Source: Parahoeflea olei
Lineage (GTDB): Bacteria > Pseudomonadota > Alphaproteobacteria > Rhizobiales > Rhizobiaceae
Direction: 5' to 3'
Length of the DNA stretch: 64,000 bases
Assembly (NCBI RefSeq): GCF_001703635.1
Contig: NZ_LQZT01000023.1
Span: 1 to 64,000 of the forward strand
The notes beneath the pieces are model-generated. The model saw only the letters and a program-made list of their open reading frames with translations. It was not told where the DNA came from and made no database searches. Below, one piece after another: positions 19,089 to 27,854 of this stretch (the first letter of the stretch is position 1; each line of letters starts with the position of its first letter). The translations under genes were made by a program, and so were the position numbers.

Positions 19089-22000
19089 TCAGTCGGCGAG
19101 CACGCGCTGCGGCGGGAACGAGATCGAGACCAGCGTGCCTTCGCTCGGGGTCGAGACGATGTCGAACTGGGCGCGGTTGGCCTCCACCATCGCCTTGGTG
19201 AGCGGCAGGCCGAGGCCTGTGCCGTCGCCGCGCTGGCGCGGGCCGGGGCCCACCTGGCCGAACGGCTTCATCGCCTGTTCGAGCTCCTTGCGGTTCATGC
19301 CGATGCCGGTGTCGCGGATGCGGATGACGACGGCGCCCGAGGGCTCGTAGGAGGTCGAGACCACGATCTGCCCGCCCGACGGCGTGAAGCGGATCGCGTT
19401 CGAGAGCAGGTTGAGCGCGATCTGCTTGATCGAGCGGCGGTCGGCCACCACGTCGGGCACGCTCGCCGACAGGCTGGTGCGGATGATCACCCGCTGGCTG
19501 TTGGCCATCGGCTGCAACAGCGACACGCTCTCGGCCAGATGGTCGTTGAGCGAGACCGCCACGAATTCGAGCTGCTCCTGGCCGGATTCGATCTTGGAAA
19601 TGTCGAGCAGGTCATTGACGATGTCGAGCACATGCTTGCCCGAATTGCCGATGTCATGGGCATATTCGAGATAGCGCGGGCTGCCGATCGGGCCGAAGCG
19701 CTCCTCCACCATCATTTCGGAGAATCCGATGATGGCGTTGAGCGGCGTGCGGATCTCGTGGCTCACGCGGGCGAGGAAATCCGACTTGTGCGAGTTCGCC
19801 GTCTCGGCCGCGCGCTTGGCGGTGCGCAGCTCGTCCTCGGTGCGCTTCCACTGGGTGATGTCGCGCAGCACCGCGCAATAGCCGTTGGAGCCCGACAGCC
19901 GGCCGATGGTCATGAACAGCGGCAGGAAGCCGCCGGACGCCTCGCGGCCGATCACTTCGCGCCCGTCATTGAGCACGCTCGAGACGCCGTGCTCGGCAAG
20001 GCCGGAGACATAGTCCATCACCGCGCGCTGGCTCTCATGGGCAAACAGCATGGCAAAGGGCTCGCCGCGGGTCTCGCCCTCGTCATAGTTGAACAGCGCG
20101 CAGGCCGAGCCGTTCATCGAGCGGATGGTGCCGTCATGGTCGAGGATCACCACGCCGTCGGTGGCGGTCTCCAGGATCGAGCGCAGCTCCTGCGCCTCGA
20201 TCCTGAGCGCTTCGGCCTCGGCATTGTCTGCGCCCTCGGCACGGCTGTCGCCAGTGAGGGGCAGGGCGGCCGGGGTTGCGTCGGCCGGGCCGGTTTCGTC
20301 GGTTGCCGGCAGGGCCGGGGCCGCCTCGTCGGGCGAGCCGGCGGCGGCGAAAGCGGCGTCGTCGTCAGCTGGGTCGGTCTCGGGGGCAGCCTCGGGGAGC
20401 GGCGCCAGCGCCAGAAGCAGCGCCTGGCCGGTGCCCCAGTTGACCGAGCGCAGCCGCGCGGTGACCATGCCTGCGCCGCCGTCGCCGCGGCGGATCAGCA
20501 GCCCGCCATCGGTGGCGGCGGTCGCGTCATCGGGGCGGTCGAGCAGGTGGTCGAGCCCGCCGGCATCGGCCAGCGCCTCGAGCGAGGCATAGCCGGTCAG
20601 CTCCAGGAATTCGGCATTGGCGTGGATCAGGCGCTCGCCCGCATGCACCAGCAGCGCGGCCGGAATGGCATCGACCAGTGAGGCGTCGAGATTGGCCTGC
20701 ACCCGTGCCGGCAGCGCAAAGGCCGAGGGCACCGCCGCAGGCGCCTGCGGCCGGATCCATTCGCTCCGGGGCTTGGGGGCCTCGGCTGCGGCATCCTGCG
20801 GCGCGTCGGCGGCGGGGGCATCCGTGGTCGCGGGCTCCGTGGCAGACTCCTCCATGCCGGCGGCCTCGGCCTCCCGTGTATCCCCGGCGCCGTGGGGCTC
20901 CGCGTCCTGGGGGCCGGCGTCGCCGTCGGTCGTGCCGGTGTCGTCGCCGGGCAGGTCGCCCGAGCTGATATCGTCTTCGGCGGGCAGGCCGGAAAAATCG
21001 ATCTCGATGTCACGGGGCTCGTCGCCGGCTGCCGGTGCCTGGCGTTTGCCGAACACCGGCCGGGCGTCGCCGTCGCCAAATGCGTCTGGCGCATCAGGGG
21101 CGGACAGGTCGGGCTCCGCCGTGTCGGAGGCGTCCGGCTGCGGCTGCGCGGCTTCGCTCAGCCGTGCGCCGATTTCGCGGAAGGCCGCCTGTTCGCCCGG
21201 GGACAGGCCGTCGCGCGGGCGCGCCCGGCGCGTTTCCAGGTCGATGACCTTGTCGCTGTCGCGCCGCATCGGGGTTTCGACCAGCCGGATCGCCGGCCGC
21301 TCGCCGCGGAACGGATCTTCCGGATCGATCGCATCGGACCAGGAGGCCCCGTCTTCGGGCGTGGCCGGATCTTCGTCGCCGGCGCCGTCCAGGCGGACCA
21401 GATCGTCGAGGTCCTGTTCGGCCTCGCGCAGTTCGAGATCTGCCTCGTCGTCGTCGTGGGGGGTGTCGAATTCCGACCAGTCGGTCTCGTCGGTCTCTGG
21501 CGCGGGCGCGTCGGCGCTTGACGCGGGTTCCACGGGGGAGGGGGGCTGCGCGCGCGAGCGGATCTGCGCGCCCGGCACCAGCGCCAGGCCCAGCGCCTCG
21601 GGATCGGGCCGGGTCTCGCCCAGCCGGACGATGCCGAAGCCGCGGAAGCCGTCGAACTGGCGGTCGCGGGTATAGGTCGGCAAGGCGGCGAGATCCACCG
21701 GCGTCGACAGCGCGGTGCCCTGGATCGGCCAGTACACGGTCTTGCCCGACCAGGTGTCGCGGCGGTTGAGAAGGTCGGCGATCACGTGATCGGGGTCGAG
21801 ATTGAACACGCGCGCCAGATCCGGGAAGCTGCGCCCAAGGATGTCGGCGGAATTCGGCCCGACGGCCGCGGCAAATTCGGGCGAGACTTCGCTGAACTTG
21901 CCCTCGCGGTTGATCTTCCAGACAAAGCGCGCCGGCCGGGCCTCGGGGTCGAAACGGAACGTGTCCGCCGCGTGGGCCGCAGCCATGTCCACGCCTTCCG

Positions 22001-23477
22001 CGTGGAGCATGCCAGCGCCGGATCGAGCTGCATCGGACCGGGGCGCGTCTTCCCGCTCCGCCTCCGCCGCGGCCGTTTCGGCGTGGGCGGCGGTATCGCC
22101 AGCGGGTTGCGGGGTTGCCTCGGCACTCGCATCTGGCTCCTCGGCTGGGATGGATGGCTCGCCGGGTTCGTCCTGTTCGGTGGATGCGTCGTCCGCCGGC
22201 GCACGCGTTGCGGTCAGGGCGGCATCATCCTCGACCGCCAGGCGCGCGTCTTCGGCGCCGGTGTCCGGGCTGTTTTCGGCTGCCCCGACCGTAGTGTCCA
22301 TGCGCGCGCCGTCTTCGGCAGTCGCGTCTTCGGGGGCGGCCTCCCCGCGGGCGGTCGCCTCCTGGGTGTCGAGGGGTTCGGGCGCATCGTCGGCTTCGCC
22401 GTCATTGTCCGCGAGACCGACGACGAGATTGCGGGCCTCGGCGAAGGGCGGCGGCACGTCGCGCTCGGCGCGGGCCTGTTCGGCCTGGGCCTTCTCCAGC
22501 CGGGCATTGAGTTCGGCACGGATACGGCTGATGTCGAAGCGCACCGGCTTTGGGGCCTGCGTCTCCCGCGCCTGTGTCTCCGGCGCCGTTTCGGCCGGCC
22601 GGGCGCTGTGCGCGGCCGCGCCGTCGCGGTCGTCGCCGGCGGCCTGCTTCGAAGCCCCGAGATCCGGGGAGGAGAGGGCGCCGGCGGTGGCGAAGCCATC
22701 GGCTGCGGAGCTGTCGTGGCCGTTCGGATCCAGTGTCAATTCGGTTTCGGCCTCGGGCGCGGGATCGGCGCCGCGGTCTTCCGCCGCGTCCCCGGCCTCG
22801 TCCTGCGGCGGTTCGACGGCGAACAGCAGATGCAGCGCCGGATCGTCGGCCAGCCGGCCGATCGCCGCCGGCATCGCGCCGATGCGCGCCTGCGTCATGC
22901 GCTTGACCAGGCGGTCGCCGGCGCCTGCCACGTCGGCCACCATCCGGGCGATCTCGCCGGGCGCAAGCCCGATGCGGTCGAAGGTGCTGGTCGCGGCCAG
23001 CACAATTCCGTCGCGGTCGAGCACCGCCACATGGGTGCCGGTTCCCTCGAAACCGGAAATGATGCGGCGCGCCCGCGCCCCCGGCGCGAGGATCGTGCCG
23101 GCCTGGCTGCTGGTCATCAGCAGCGCCCGCGCGCCGTCCGGCAGGGTGATGTCTTCAAGCGTCGCCGGCGTCATCGCCCGCGCAAAGCCCGAGGCCATCC
23201 GCATCATGAAGGTCTGCGGCCGTCCGGTGCGCCGCAGGGCGCTGAGCGCGCTTTCGATCTGCCGCTGCGTCGCGGTGCGGCCGCCCAAGCCGTCGTCGAG
23301 TGCGTCGTAGATATTGTCGAAGCCCAGCAGGTCCGCCGCCGCCCCGTTGGCCCAGAGCACGGCATCGAGGCTCTCGCTCAGCACCGCCACGGCATCGCCC
23401 CGCGCGAAACGCTCCCGCACGGACGCGTGCACGGCCAGATCGATAAACGGATAATGGTGAGCCTGCATGGGCGGCAT
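19089..23477 (-). CDS. PdhS-like multi-PAS sensor histidine kinase
   Basis: A very long (about 1462 residues), apparently soluble kinase. An N-terminal block (YPFIDLAVHASVRERFARGDAVAVLS) resembling rhizobial PdhS-type kinases is followed by PAS-like segments, then several hundred residues rich in Ala, Glu and Asp, another PAS (FVWKINREGKFSEVSPEF), two further PAS domains, and the HisKA/HATPase core. The phospho-acceptor His is near residue 1240 in SHEIRTPLNAIIGFSEMM, with N-box NLLSNAIRF and G-boxes RIRDTGIGM and GTGLGLPL. The dimerisation helix (MMVEERFGPIGSPRYLEY) matches DivJ/PleC/PdhS kinases acting on DivK. The start is chosen at ATG 23477 (or 23468); upstream codons look non-coding. Confidence 0.88.
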   Translation of the reverse strand: MPPMQAHHYPFIDLAVHASVRERFARGDAVAVLSESLDAVLWANGAAADLLGFDNIYDALDDGLGGRTATQRQIESALSALRRTGRPQTFMMRMASGFARAMTPATLEDITLPDGARALLMTSSQAGTILAPGARARRIISGFEGTGTHVAVLDRDGIVLAATSTFDRIGLAPGEIARMVADVAGAGDRLVKRMTQARIGAMPAAIGRLADDPALHLLFAVEPPQDEAGDAAEDRGADPAPEAETELTLDPNGHDSSAADGFATAGALSSPDLGASKQAAGDDRDGAAAHSARPAETAPETQARETQAPKPVRFDISRIRAELNARLEKAQAEQARAERDVPPPFAEARNLVVGLADNDGEADDAPEPLDTQEATARGEAAPEDATAEDGARMDTTVGAAENSPDTGAEDARLAVEDDAALTATRAPADDASTEQDEPGEPSIPAEEPDASAEATPQPAGDTAAHAETAAAEAEREDAPRSDAARSGAGMLHAEGVDMAAAHAADTFRFDPEARPARFVWKINREGKFSEVSPEFAAAVGPNSADILGRSFPDLARVFNLDPDHVIADLLNRRDTWSGKTVYWPIQGTALSTPVDLAALPTYTRDRQFDGFRGFGIVRLGETRPDPEALGLALVPGAQIRSRAQPPSPVEPASSADAPAPETDETDWSEFDTPHDDDEADLELREAEQDLDDLVRLDGAGDEDPATPEDGASWSDAIDPEDPFRGERPAIRLVETPMRRDSDKVIDLETRRARPRDGLSPGEQAAFREIGARLSEAAQPQPDASDTAEPDLSAPDAPDAFGDGDARPVFGKRQAPAAGDEPRDIEIDFSGLPAEDDISSGDLPGDDTGTTDGDAGPQDAEPHGAGDTREAEAAGMEESATEPATTDAPAADAPQDAAAEAPKPRSEWIRPQAPAAVPSAFALPARVQANLDASLVDAIPAALLVHAGERLIHANAEFLELTGYASLEALADAGGLDHLLDRPDDATAATDGGLLIRRGDGGAGMVTARLRSVNWGTGQALLLALAPLPEAAPETDPADDDAAFAAAGSPDEAAPALPATDETGPADATPAALPLTGDSRAEGADNAEAEALRIEAQELRSILETATDGVVILDHDGTIRSMNGSACALFNYDEGETRGEPFAMLFAHESQRAVMDYVSGLAEHGVSSVLNDGREVIGREASGGFLPLFMTIGRLSGSNGYCAVLRDITQWKRTEDELRTAKRAAETANSHKSDFLARVSHEIRTPLNAIIGFSEMMVEERFGPIGSPRYLEYAHDIGNSGKHVLDIVNDLLDISKIESGQEQLEFVAVSLNDHLAESVSLLQPMANSQRVIIRTSLSASVPDVVADRRSIKQIALNLLSNAIRFTPSGGQIVVSTSYEPSGAVVIRIRDTGIGMNRKELEQAMKPFGQVGPGPRQRGDGTGLGLPLTKAMVEANRAQFDIVSTPSEGTLVSISFPPQRVLAD

Positions 23478-23530
23478 TCCAGTTTCGGTCTGTTTGGCCG
23501 GTCCCGGCCCTGCGTGGGCCCAAGGGGCCG

Positions 23531-23545
23531 TTAAGGTTTGATTAA
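23531..23545. promoter_or_regulatory. CtrA-type box TTAA-N7-TTAA
   Basis: TTAAGGTTTGATTAA is an exact match to the alphaproteobacterial CtrA consensus of two TTAA halves separated by 7 bp. It lies 54 bp before the kinase start and about 200 bp before the phasin start. CtrA is the cell-cycle regulator downstream of the DivK pathway that PdhS-type kinases feed. Confidence 0.55.
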
Positions 23546-23599
23546 TAGCTTTCGCGCCGGCACCGGTCCAGCAAGGCACGGACTTGCGGCGAGGATTTG

Positions 23600-23615
23600 T
23601 CAATAAACGGTTAAC
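23600..23615. promoter_or_regulatory. Second, near-consensus CtrA-type box
   Basis: TCAA (23600-23603), seven bases, then TTAAC (23611-23615): one mismatch in the first half and a full TTAAC second half. It lies in the same divergent control region as the exact box. Confidence 0.4.
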
Positions 23616-23640
23616 GCCCCGTCTTGTTTCCATGGTGCGG

Positions 23641-23661
23641 TGCACAATAATATTGCAATGC
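23641..23661. promoter_or_regulatory. Palindromic AT-rich site before the phasin gene
   Basis: CAATAATATTG (23645-23655) is a perfect 11-bp palindrome around one base, bracketed by TGCA on the left (23641-23644) and TGCA on the right (23658-23661). TGC/GCA-type sites are used by PhaR/AniA repressors of phasin genes. The assignment to PhaR is inferred. Confidence 0.35.
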
Positions 23662-23741
23662 ACCATTCATTATGTTATATACTCCTCATGAACCAGAAAA
23701 GGGGCCATGAGCGGTCCCGTAATCCTTCAAGGAGAAGTGAC

Positions 23742-24200
23742 ATGGCGACCAAGAAAACCGCAAGCACTGCAGACATCTTCGAGTTTCCGGCTTTCGACAT
23801 GACCAAGATGGCCGACGGCTACCGCGAAATGGCCGACAAGTCGGTCAACCAGACCAAGGAAACCTATGCCAAGGTCAAGTCGGCTGCCGAGGAAGCCACC
23901 AAGGCAATCGAGGCCACGCTCGAAAGCGCCCAGGCCGGCACCGTCGAGCTCAGCCTCAAGGCGATCGACGCCACCCGCGGCAATGTCGAGCACTCGCTCG
24001 CCCACATGGAAGCCCTGCTCGGCGTCAAGTCGGTCGCGCAGATGATCGAGCTTCAGACCAGCTTTTTCCGCAAGCAGGCCGAAATGATGGTCGACCAGGC
24101 CAAGATGATGCAGGAAGCCGGCCGCAAGGTGGCCGAAGACGTGACCAAGCCTGCCAAGACCGTGGCCGAAAAGACCATGAAGGACCTGAAGGTCGCCTGA
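23742..24200 (+). CDS. Phasin family protein
   Basis: A 152-residue, Lys/Glu/Ala-rich, almost entirely alpha-helical protein of the phasin_2 type (FDMTKMADGYREMADKSVNQTKETYAKVK...). Phasins coat polyhydroxyalkanoate granules and control their size; some in this family act as general stress proteins. The start follows a strong AAGGAGAAGTGAC site, and the in-frame codons upstream look non-coding. Context with acetoacetyl-CoA synthetase and isocitrate lyase nearby fits PHB turnover. A terminator follows the gene. Confidence 0.9.
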   Translation: MATKKTASTADIFEFPAFDMTKMADGYREMADKSVNQTKETYAKVKSAAEEATKAIEATLESAQAGTVELSLKAIDATRGNVEHSLAHMEALLGVKSVAQMIELQTSFFRKQAEMMVDQAKMMQEAGRKVAEDVTKPAKTVAEKTMKDLKVA

Positions 24201-24251
24201 AGCCTCTGAAGCGCCCGACATCCGGGCCATCGCCGAAGCTGTGTTTTGATC

Positions 24252-24281
24252 AAGGCCGGGCGCACGCGTCCGGCCTTTTGC
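24252..24281 (+). terminator. Terminator after the phasin gene
   Basis: AAGGCCGG (24252-24259) pairs with CCGGCCTT (24270-24277), continuing into TTTTGCCTT. The loop is GCGCACGCGT. Confidence 0.65.
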
Positions 24282-24406
24282 CTTGTCCGGCAGGCCGCGA
24301 CTTCAAAAACCGTGGGAGAGGCCTGAACCCTCTTGCAAAATCGGCTCCATCCCCGTATGTGAGCGGCAACACGGCGGCCAGGACATGATCCCGGTCCCGG
24401 ACTCGT

Positions 24407-24483
24407 GCGATTGTAGCTCAGTTGGTTAGAGCGCCGGATTGTGGATCCGGAGGTCGGTGGTTCGAGCCCACCCAATCGTACCA
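24407..24483 (+). tRNA. tRNA-His (anticodon GTG)
   Basis: A full cloverleaf can be drawn: acceptor GCGATTG with CAATCGT, D-stem GCTC/GAGC, anticodon stem CCGGA/TCCGG around TTGTGGA with GTG at 24441-24443, T-arm GGTGG TTCGAGC CCACC, and encoded CCA at 24481-24483. The discriminator is A73 and position 1 pairs G with T72. There is no encoded G-1 opposite a C73, the usual bacterial His identity element; alphaproteobacteria are known for this exception. Confidence 0.95.
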
Positions 24484-24623
24484 CTCCCTTTCACTGCTGC
24501 TCCGCTGCGGACCTGGTTCGGTTTGCTTGGCATCCCGATTCTGTCGGCCTTGCCGGCTTTTCAACCGTGTTCATCCGTGCTTGACTGCCTGACGCGGCAT
24601 GGTTGTAGCGTTGGGGGCGAAGC

Positions 24624-25118
24624 ATGGTGCGTTTTCGTGGTGCTTTGGTAGGGTGTTGCCTGTTCTTGTCGGCCTGTGTTGCGGCGCCGACGATTACCAG
24701 CAGCTTCAATCCGCAAGAAGCGGAGTTCATCAACAGGCAGGGGTCGGGCTCGATCTCCGGCCAGGCATTTCTCCGGCGCAATGACGGGATCGTCGTCTAT
24801 GCCGCCGGGTCCGACGTCGTTCTCATTCCGCGCACGGCCTATGCTACGGAGCGCATGAATGCGCTCTATCGCGGAGGAAAATTCAACAATCTGGTGCCGG
24901 ATCCCGCCACCACCGACCCGAGATATGTCGAAATGACCCGAAAGACCCGCGCCAACGGGGAAGGGCGGTTTCGCTTCGAAAACCTTGCGGCGGGGCAGTA
25001 TTATGTCGTCACGTCCGTCTCCTGGCGTGCCGGCGACATGAACCAGGGCGGCAATCTCATGGAGACCGCGACCCTGGCGGACGGGGAAAACCTTGAGCTG
25101 ATAATGACGGGCCAATAG
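24624..25118 (+). CDS. Putative lipoprotein with carboxypeptidase-regulatory-like fold
   Basis: 164 residues. A lipoprotein signal peptide with lipobox LSAC (cysteine near residue 18) starts the protein (MVRFRGALVGCCLFLSAC). The mature part is probably beta-rich; the segment TRANGEGRFRFENLAAGQYYV is typical of the carboxypeptidase regulatory (Ig-like) fold, where a turn precedes GxFxFxNLPAGxY. Role unknown; probably envelope-anchored. GGGGGCGAAGC precedes the start. A small hairpin follows the stop (GGCCTG/CAGGCC, 25131-25145), and the neighbouring gene is convergent. Confidence 0.8.
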   Translation: MVRFRGALVGCCLFLSACVAAPTITSSFNPQEAEFINRQGSGSISGQAFLRRNDGIVVYAAGSDVVLIPRTAYATERMNALYRGGKFNNLVPDPATTDPRYVEMTRKTRANGEGRFRFENLAAGQYYVVTSVSWRAGDMNQGGNLMETATLADGENLELIMTGQ

Positions 25119-25236
25119 GCTTTCGTCCCAGGCCTGCTCCAGGCCGAACCGCTCCCGGACACCCCGGGAAGGTCCGGCCGGGCGGGAGGCGGAGATCCTG
25201 CGCAAAGCGGCCGGAGGCCGGGCCGGGTGGCGTGCG

Positions 25237-25473
25237 TCAAAAGGCCTTGAAGGTCAGCATCGTGTGGGTGCGCTCGATGCCGGGGATTGTGTGCACGTTC
25301 TCGGCGATGAAGCGGCCGATATCGATGTCGTCCTCGATATAGAACTTCGCCAGAAGGTCATACTCACCGCTCACCGAATAGACCTCGGATGCGATCTCGC
25401 GGTTGGCGATCTCGTCGGCCACCGCATAGGCCTGTCCGAGCTTGCACTGGAATTCCACGAAAAAACACTGCAT
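25237..25473 (-). CDS. Stand-alone Lrp/AsnC ligand-binding (RAM) domain protein
   Basis: 78 residues covering only the alpha/beta RAM domain of Lrp/AsnC regulators (CFFVEFQCKLGQAYAVADEI ... EVYSVSGEYDLLAKFYIED); no DNA-binding HTH is present. Such single-domain proteins assemble into decamers that bind amino acids and may modulate full-length Lrp proteins or enzymes. The start is chosen from the AAGGAG site upstream; the longer in-frame extension lies in the divergent promoter region. It is divergent from the amino-acid-type ABC operon at 25712, a natural functional partner. Confidence 0.85.
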   Translation of the reverse strand: MQCFFVEFQCKLGQAYAVADEIANREIASEVYSVSGEYDLLAKFYIEDDIDIGRFIAENVHTIPGIERTHTMLTFKAF

Positions 25474-25711
25474 CGCCGGTCTCCTTACGTTTCCAAACAG
25501 CTTGGCTGGCATCCCCTTGGAACCACGCCGGCGCATCGGGCGCAAGTGCCAATCCTCGGACAAATACTTTAAGCTTGAAAAAACGCTGGAATTCTCCGTG
25601 CCGGCTGGTAAGCTTGCCTTCAAGGGTCAGCAAACAAGGCCTTTCGGGAATACTGCTGCAGGAAACACCCCGATACAAGACGGGTGTGCAGTCAAAGTGG
25701 AGAGGAACATC
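25474..25711. promoter_or_regulatory. Divergent promoter region of RAM-domain gene and ABC operon
   Basis: 238 bp without a gene. AAGCTTG occurs near 25571 and again near 25611, the first inside TTTAAGCTTGAAA, which is nearly self-complementary. No confident promoter could be assigned. Confidence 0.3.
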
Positions 25712-26854
25712 ATGAAGAAGCTTATTCTGGGCCTGACAACGGCCGTTTCTGTTGTCGCATGCGTCGCGGCCGCATCCGCGGAGCCGGTCAAGGTCGGCAT
25801 GATCACCACGCTGTCGGGCGGCGGCGCCTCGCTCGGGATCGATTCCCGCGATGGTTTCCTGCTGGCAATCAAGCAGTCGGGCAACAAGGACGTCGAAGTG
25901 ATCGTCGAGGACGACGCGCAGAAGCCGGATCTGGCGGTGCAGCTCGCCGACAAGCTGATCCAGTCCGACAAGGTCGACGTGCTCACGGGCATCGTCTGGT
26001 CCAACCTCGCCATGGCGGTGGTGCCGTCGGCTGTCGCCCAGGGCAAGTTCTACCTGTCGACCAATGCCGCGCCCTCGCAGCTCGCCGGCGCAGGCTGCAA
26101 CCCGAACTATTTCTCGGTCTCCTACCAGAACGACAACCTGCATGAAGCCGCTGGCGAATATGCCAATGCCGCGGGCATGAAGAAGGTCTTCATCATGGCG
26201 CCGAACTACCCGGCGGGCAAGGATTCGCTGTCCGGGTTCAAGCGCTTCTACAAGGGCGAGGTCGCCAACGAGATCTACACCCAGCTCGGCCAGACCGACT
26301 ATGCCGCGGAGATCGCTGAAATCCGGGCCTCGGGCGCCGATGGCGTGTTCTTCTTCCTGCCGGGCGGCATGGGCATCTCCTTCATGAAGCAGTATGCCGG
26401 CGCCGGCGTCGAAGTGCCGCTGATCGGGCCTGCCTTCTCCTTCGACCAGAACATCCTGCAGGCCGTGGGCGACGCGGCACTCGGCGTCAAGAACACCTCG
26501 ACCTGGTCCAAGGATCTCGACAACGAGGCCAACAAGGGCTTCGTCGCCGCCTACCAGGCCGAATACAACCGCCTGCCGTCGATCTACGCGGCGCAGGGCT
26601 ACGACACCGGCAACCTGTTGCTCTCGGCCATGGCGTCTGCTTCCGTCACCGATGCCGATGCCTTCCGCAAGGCGCTCGAAGCCGCCGACTTCAAGTCGGT
26701 CCGCGACAAGTTCAGCTTCGGTCCCAACCATCACCCGATCCAGGACATCTATGTCCGCGAGGTGATCAAGGAAGGCGACATCTACACCAACAAGCTGGTC
26801 GACACCGCGCTTACCGATCGCGCCGACGCCTACGTCGCCGATTGCAAGATGTGA
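25712..26854 (+). CDS. Branched-chain-amino-acid-type ABC transporter, binding protein
   Basis: 380 residues. A signal peptide (MKKLILGLTTAVSVVACVAAASA) precedes a periplasmic-binding fold of the LivJ/LivK class I type (EPVKVGMITTLSGGGASLGIDSRDGF). It heads a five-gene importer operon (receptor, two permeases, two ATPases). LivK-like receptors bind Leu/Ile/Val, other amino acids, urea, or aromatic and short-chain acids; this one is too divergent from the canonical LivK at 56710 to assign a ligand. The start is set by the GAGAGGAAC site. Confidence 0.9.
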   Translation: MKKLILGLTTAVSVVACVAAASAEPVKVGMITTLSGGGASLGIDSRDGFLLAIKQSGNKDVEVIVEDDAQKPDLAVQLADKLIQSDKVDVLTGIVWSNLAMAVVPSAVAQGKFYLSTNAAPSQLAGAGCNPNYFSVSYQNDNLHEAAGEYANAAGMKKVFIMAPNYPAGKDSLSGFKRFYKGEVANEIYTQLGQTDYAAEIAEIRASGADGVFFFLPGGMGISFMKQYAGAGVEVPLIGPAFSFDQNILQAVGDAALGVKNTSTWSKDLDNEANKGFVAAYQAEYNRLPSIYAAQGYDTGNLLLSAMASASVTDADAFRKALEAADFKSVRDKFSFGPNHHPIQDIYVREVIKEGDIYTNKLVDTALTDRADAYVADCKM

Positions 26855-26870
26855 TCCTCCCTTCTCCGAT

Positions 26871-26904
26871 CCGGGCGGCCGCTTCACGCGCCGCCCGGTC
26901 CGTT
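26871..26904 (+). terminator. Hairpin between binding-protein and permease genes
   Basis: CCGGGCGGC (26871-26879) pairs with GCCGCCCGG (26890-26898), followed by TCCGTTTT. It is probably a partial terminator or 3'-end stabiliser raising receptor levels over the rest of the operon. Confidence 0.55.
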
Positions 26905-26933
26905 TTCAGCGACTGGCGCGAGCCCGGTAGACG

Positions 26934-27854
26934 ATGACTGTCGCCCTTTTTCTCGAGCAGATGCTCAACGGCCTGCAACTCGGCGTCATGCTGTTCCTGA
27001 TGGCGGCGGGGCTGACGCTGATCTTCGGTGTCATGGGGCTGATCAACCTGGCCCATGGCTCGCTGTTCATGGTGGGCGGCTTCGTCTGCGCCGCCGTGGC
27101 CGCCTGGTCCGGTTCCTTCTGGCTCGGCCTGATCGCCAGCCTCGCCGCTGCCGCAGCCCTTGGCGCGCTGGTCGAAATCGTGGTGATCCGCAGGCTCTAC
27201 GACCGCGATCACCTCGACCAGGTGCTGGCGACCTTCGCGCTGGTGCTGATGTTTTCCGAAGGCGTGCGCTTCGTTTTTGGCTCGTTTCCGCTCTATCTCG
27301 ATCCGCCGGCCTTTCTCAGCGGACCCGTGACGCTGCCCGGCGGGCTGCCCTATCCGGCCTACCGGCTGGCGATCATCATCGCAGGCCTGGCGGTCGCAGC
27401 GGGCCTTGGCCTCTTGATCAGTCGCACCCGGCTCGGCATGCAGATCCGCGCCGGCGAATCCGACCGCGAGATGATCGCGGCCCTCGGCGTCGACATCCGC
27501 TTTCTTTACACCGTCGTCTTTGCGCTCGGCGCGGCGCTTGCCGGCTTCGCCGGCGCGCTGGTCGGTGCCATCCAGTCGGTGCAGATCGGCATGGGCGAGC
27601 CGGTGCTGATCCTCGCCTTCGTCGTCATCGTCATCGGCGGCATCGGCTCGATCCGCGGCGCGCTGATCGCAGCGCTGCTCGTCGGCGTGGTCGACACCAT
27701 GGGCCGACTGCTTCTTCCGATGCTCCTGTCGAACGTGATGCATGCCTCCAACGCCGCAGGCGTCGGCTCGGCGCTCGCCTCGATGCTGATCTATCTGCTG
27801 ATGGCGGCGGTGCTGGTGTTCAAGCCGAAAGGACTGTTCCCCGCCAATGCGTGA
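26934..27854 (+). CDS. ABC transporter permease, LivH family
   Basis: 306 residues with about eight membrane segments. The LivH opening LNGLQLGVMLFLMAAGLTLIFGVMGLINLAHGSLFMVG is intact, as is the C-terminal GGIGSIRGALIAALLVGVVDT block. It forms the transmembrane pore with the LivM-type protein encoded next, which overlaps it by 8 bp. Confidence 0.92.
   Translation: MTVALFLEQMLNGLQLGVMLFLMAAGLTLIFGVMGLINLAHGSLFMVGGFVCAAVAAWSGSFWLGLIASLAAAAALGALVEIVVIRRLYDRDHLDQVLATFALVLMFSEGVRFVFGSFPLYLDPPAFLSGPVTLPGGLPYPAYRLAIIIAGLAVAAGLGLLISRTRLGMQIRAGESDREMIAALGVDIRFLYTVVFALGAALAGFAGALVGAIQSVQIGMGEPVLILAFVVIVIGGIGSIRGALIAALLVGVVDTMGRLLLPMLLSNVMHASNAAGVGSALASMLIYLLMAAVLVFKPKGLFPANA

Noticed and set aside
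21786..23534. Long plus-strand open frames opposite the histidine kinase gene
   Set aside because: They are antisense to the acidic kinase spacer and show only Gly/Arg/Val-rich composition.
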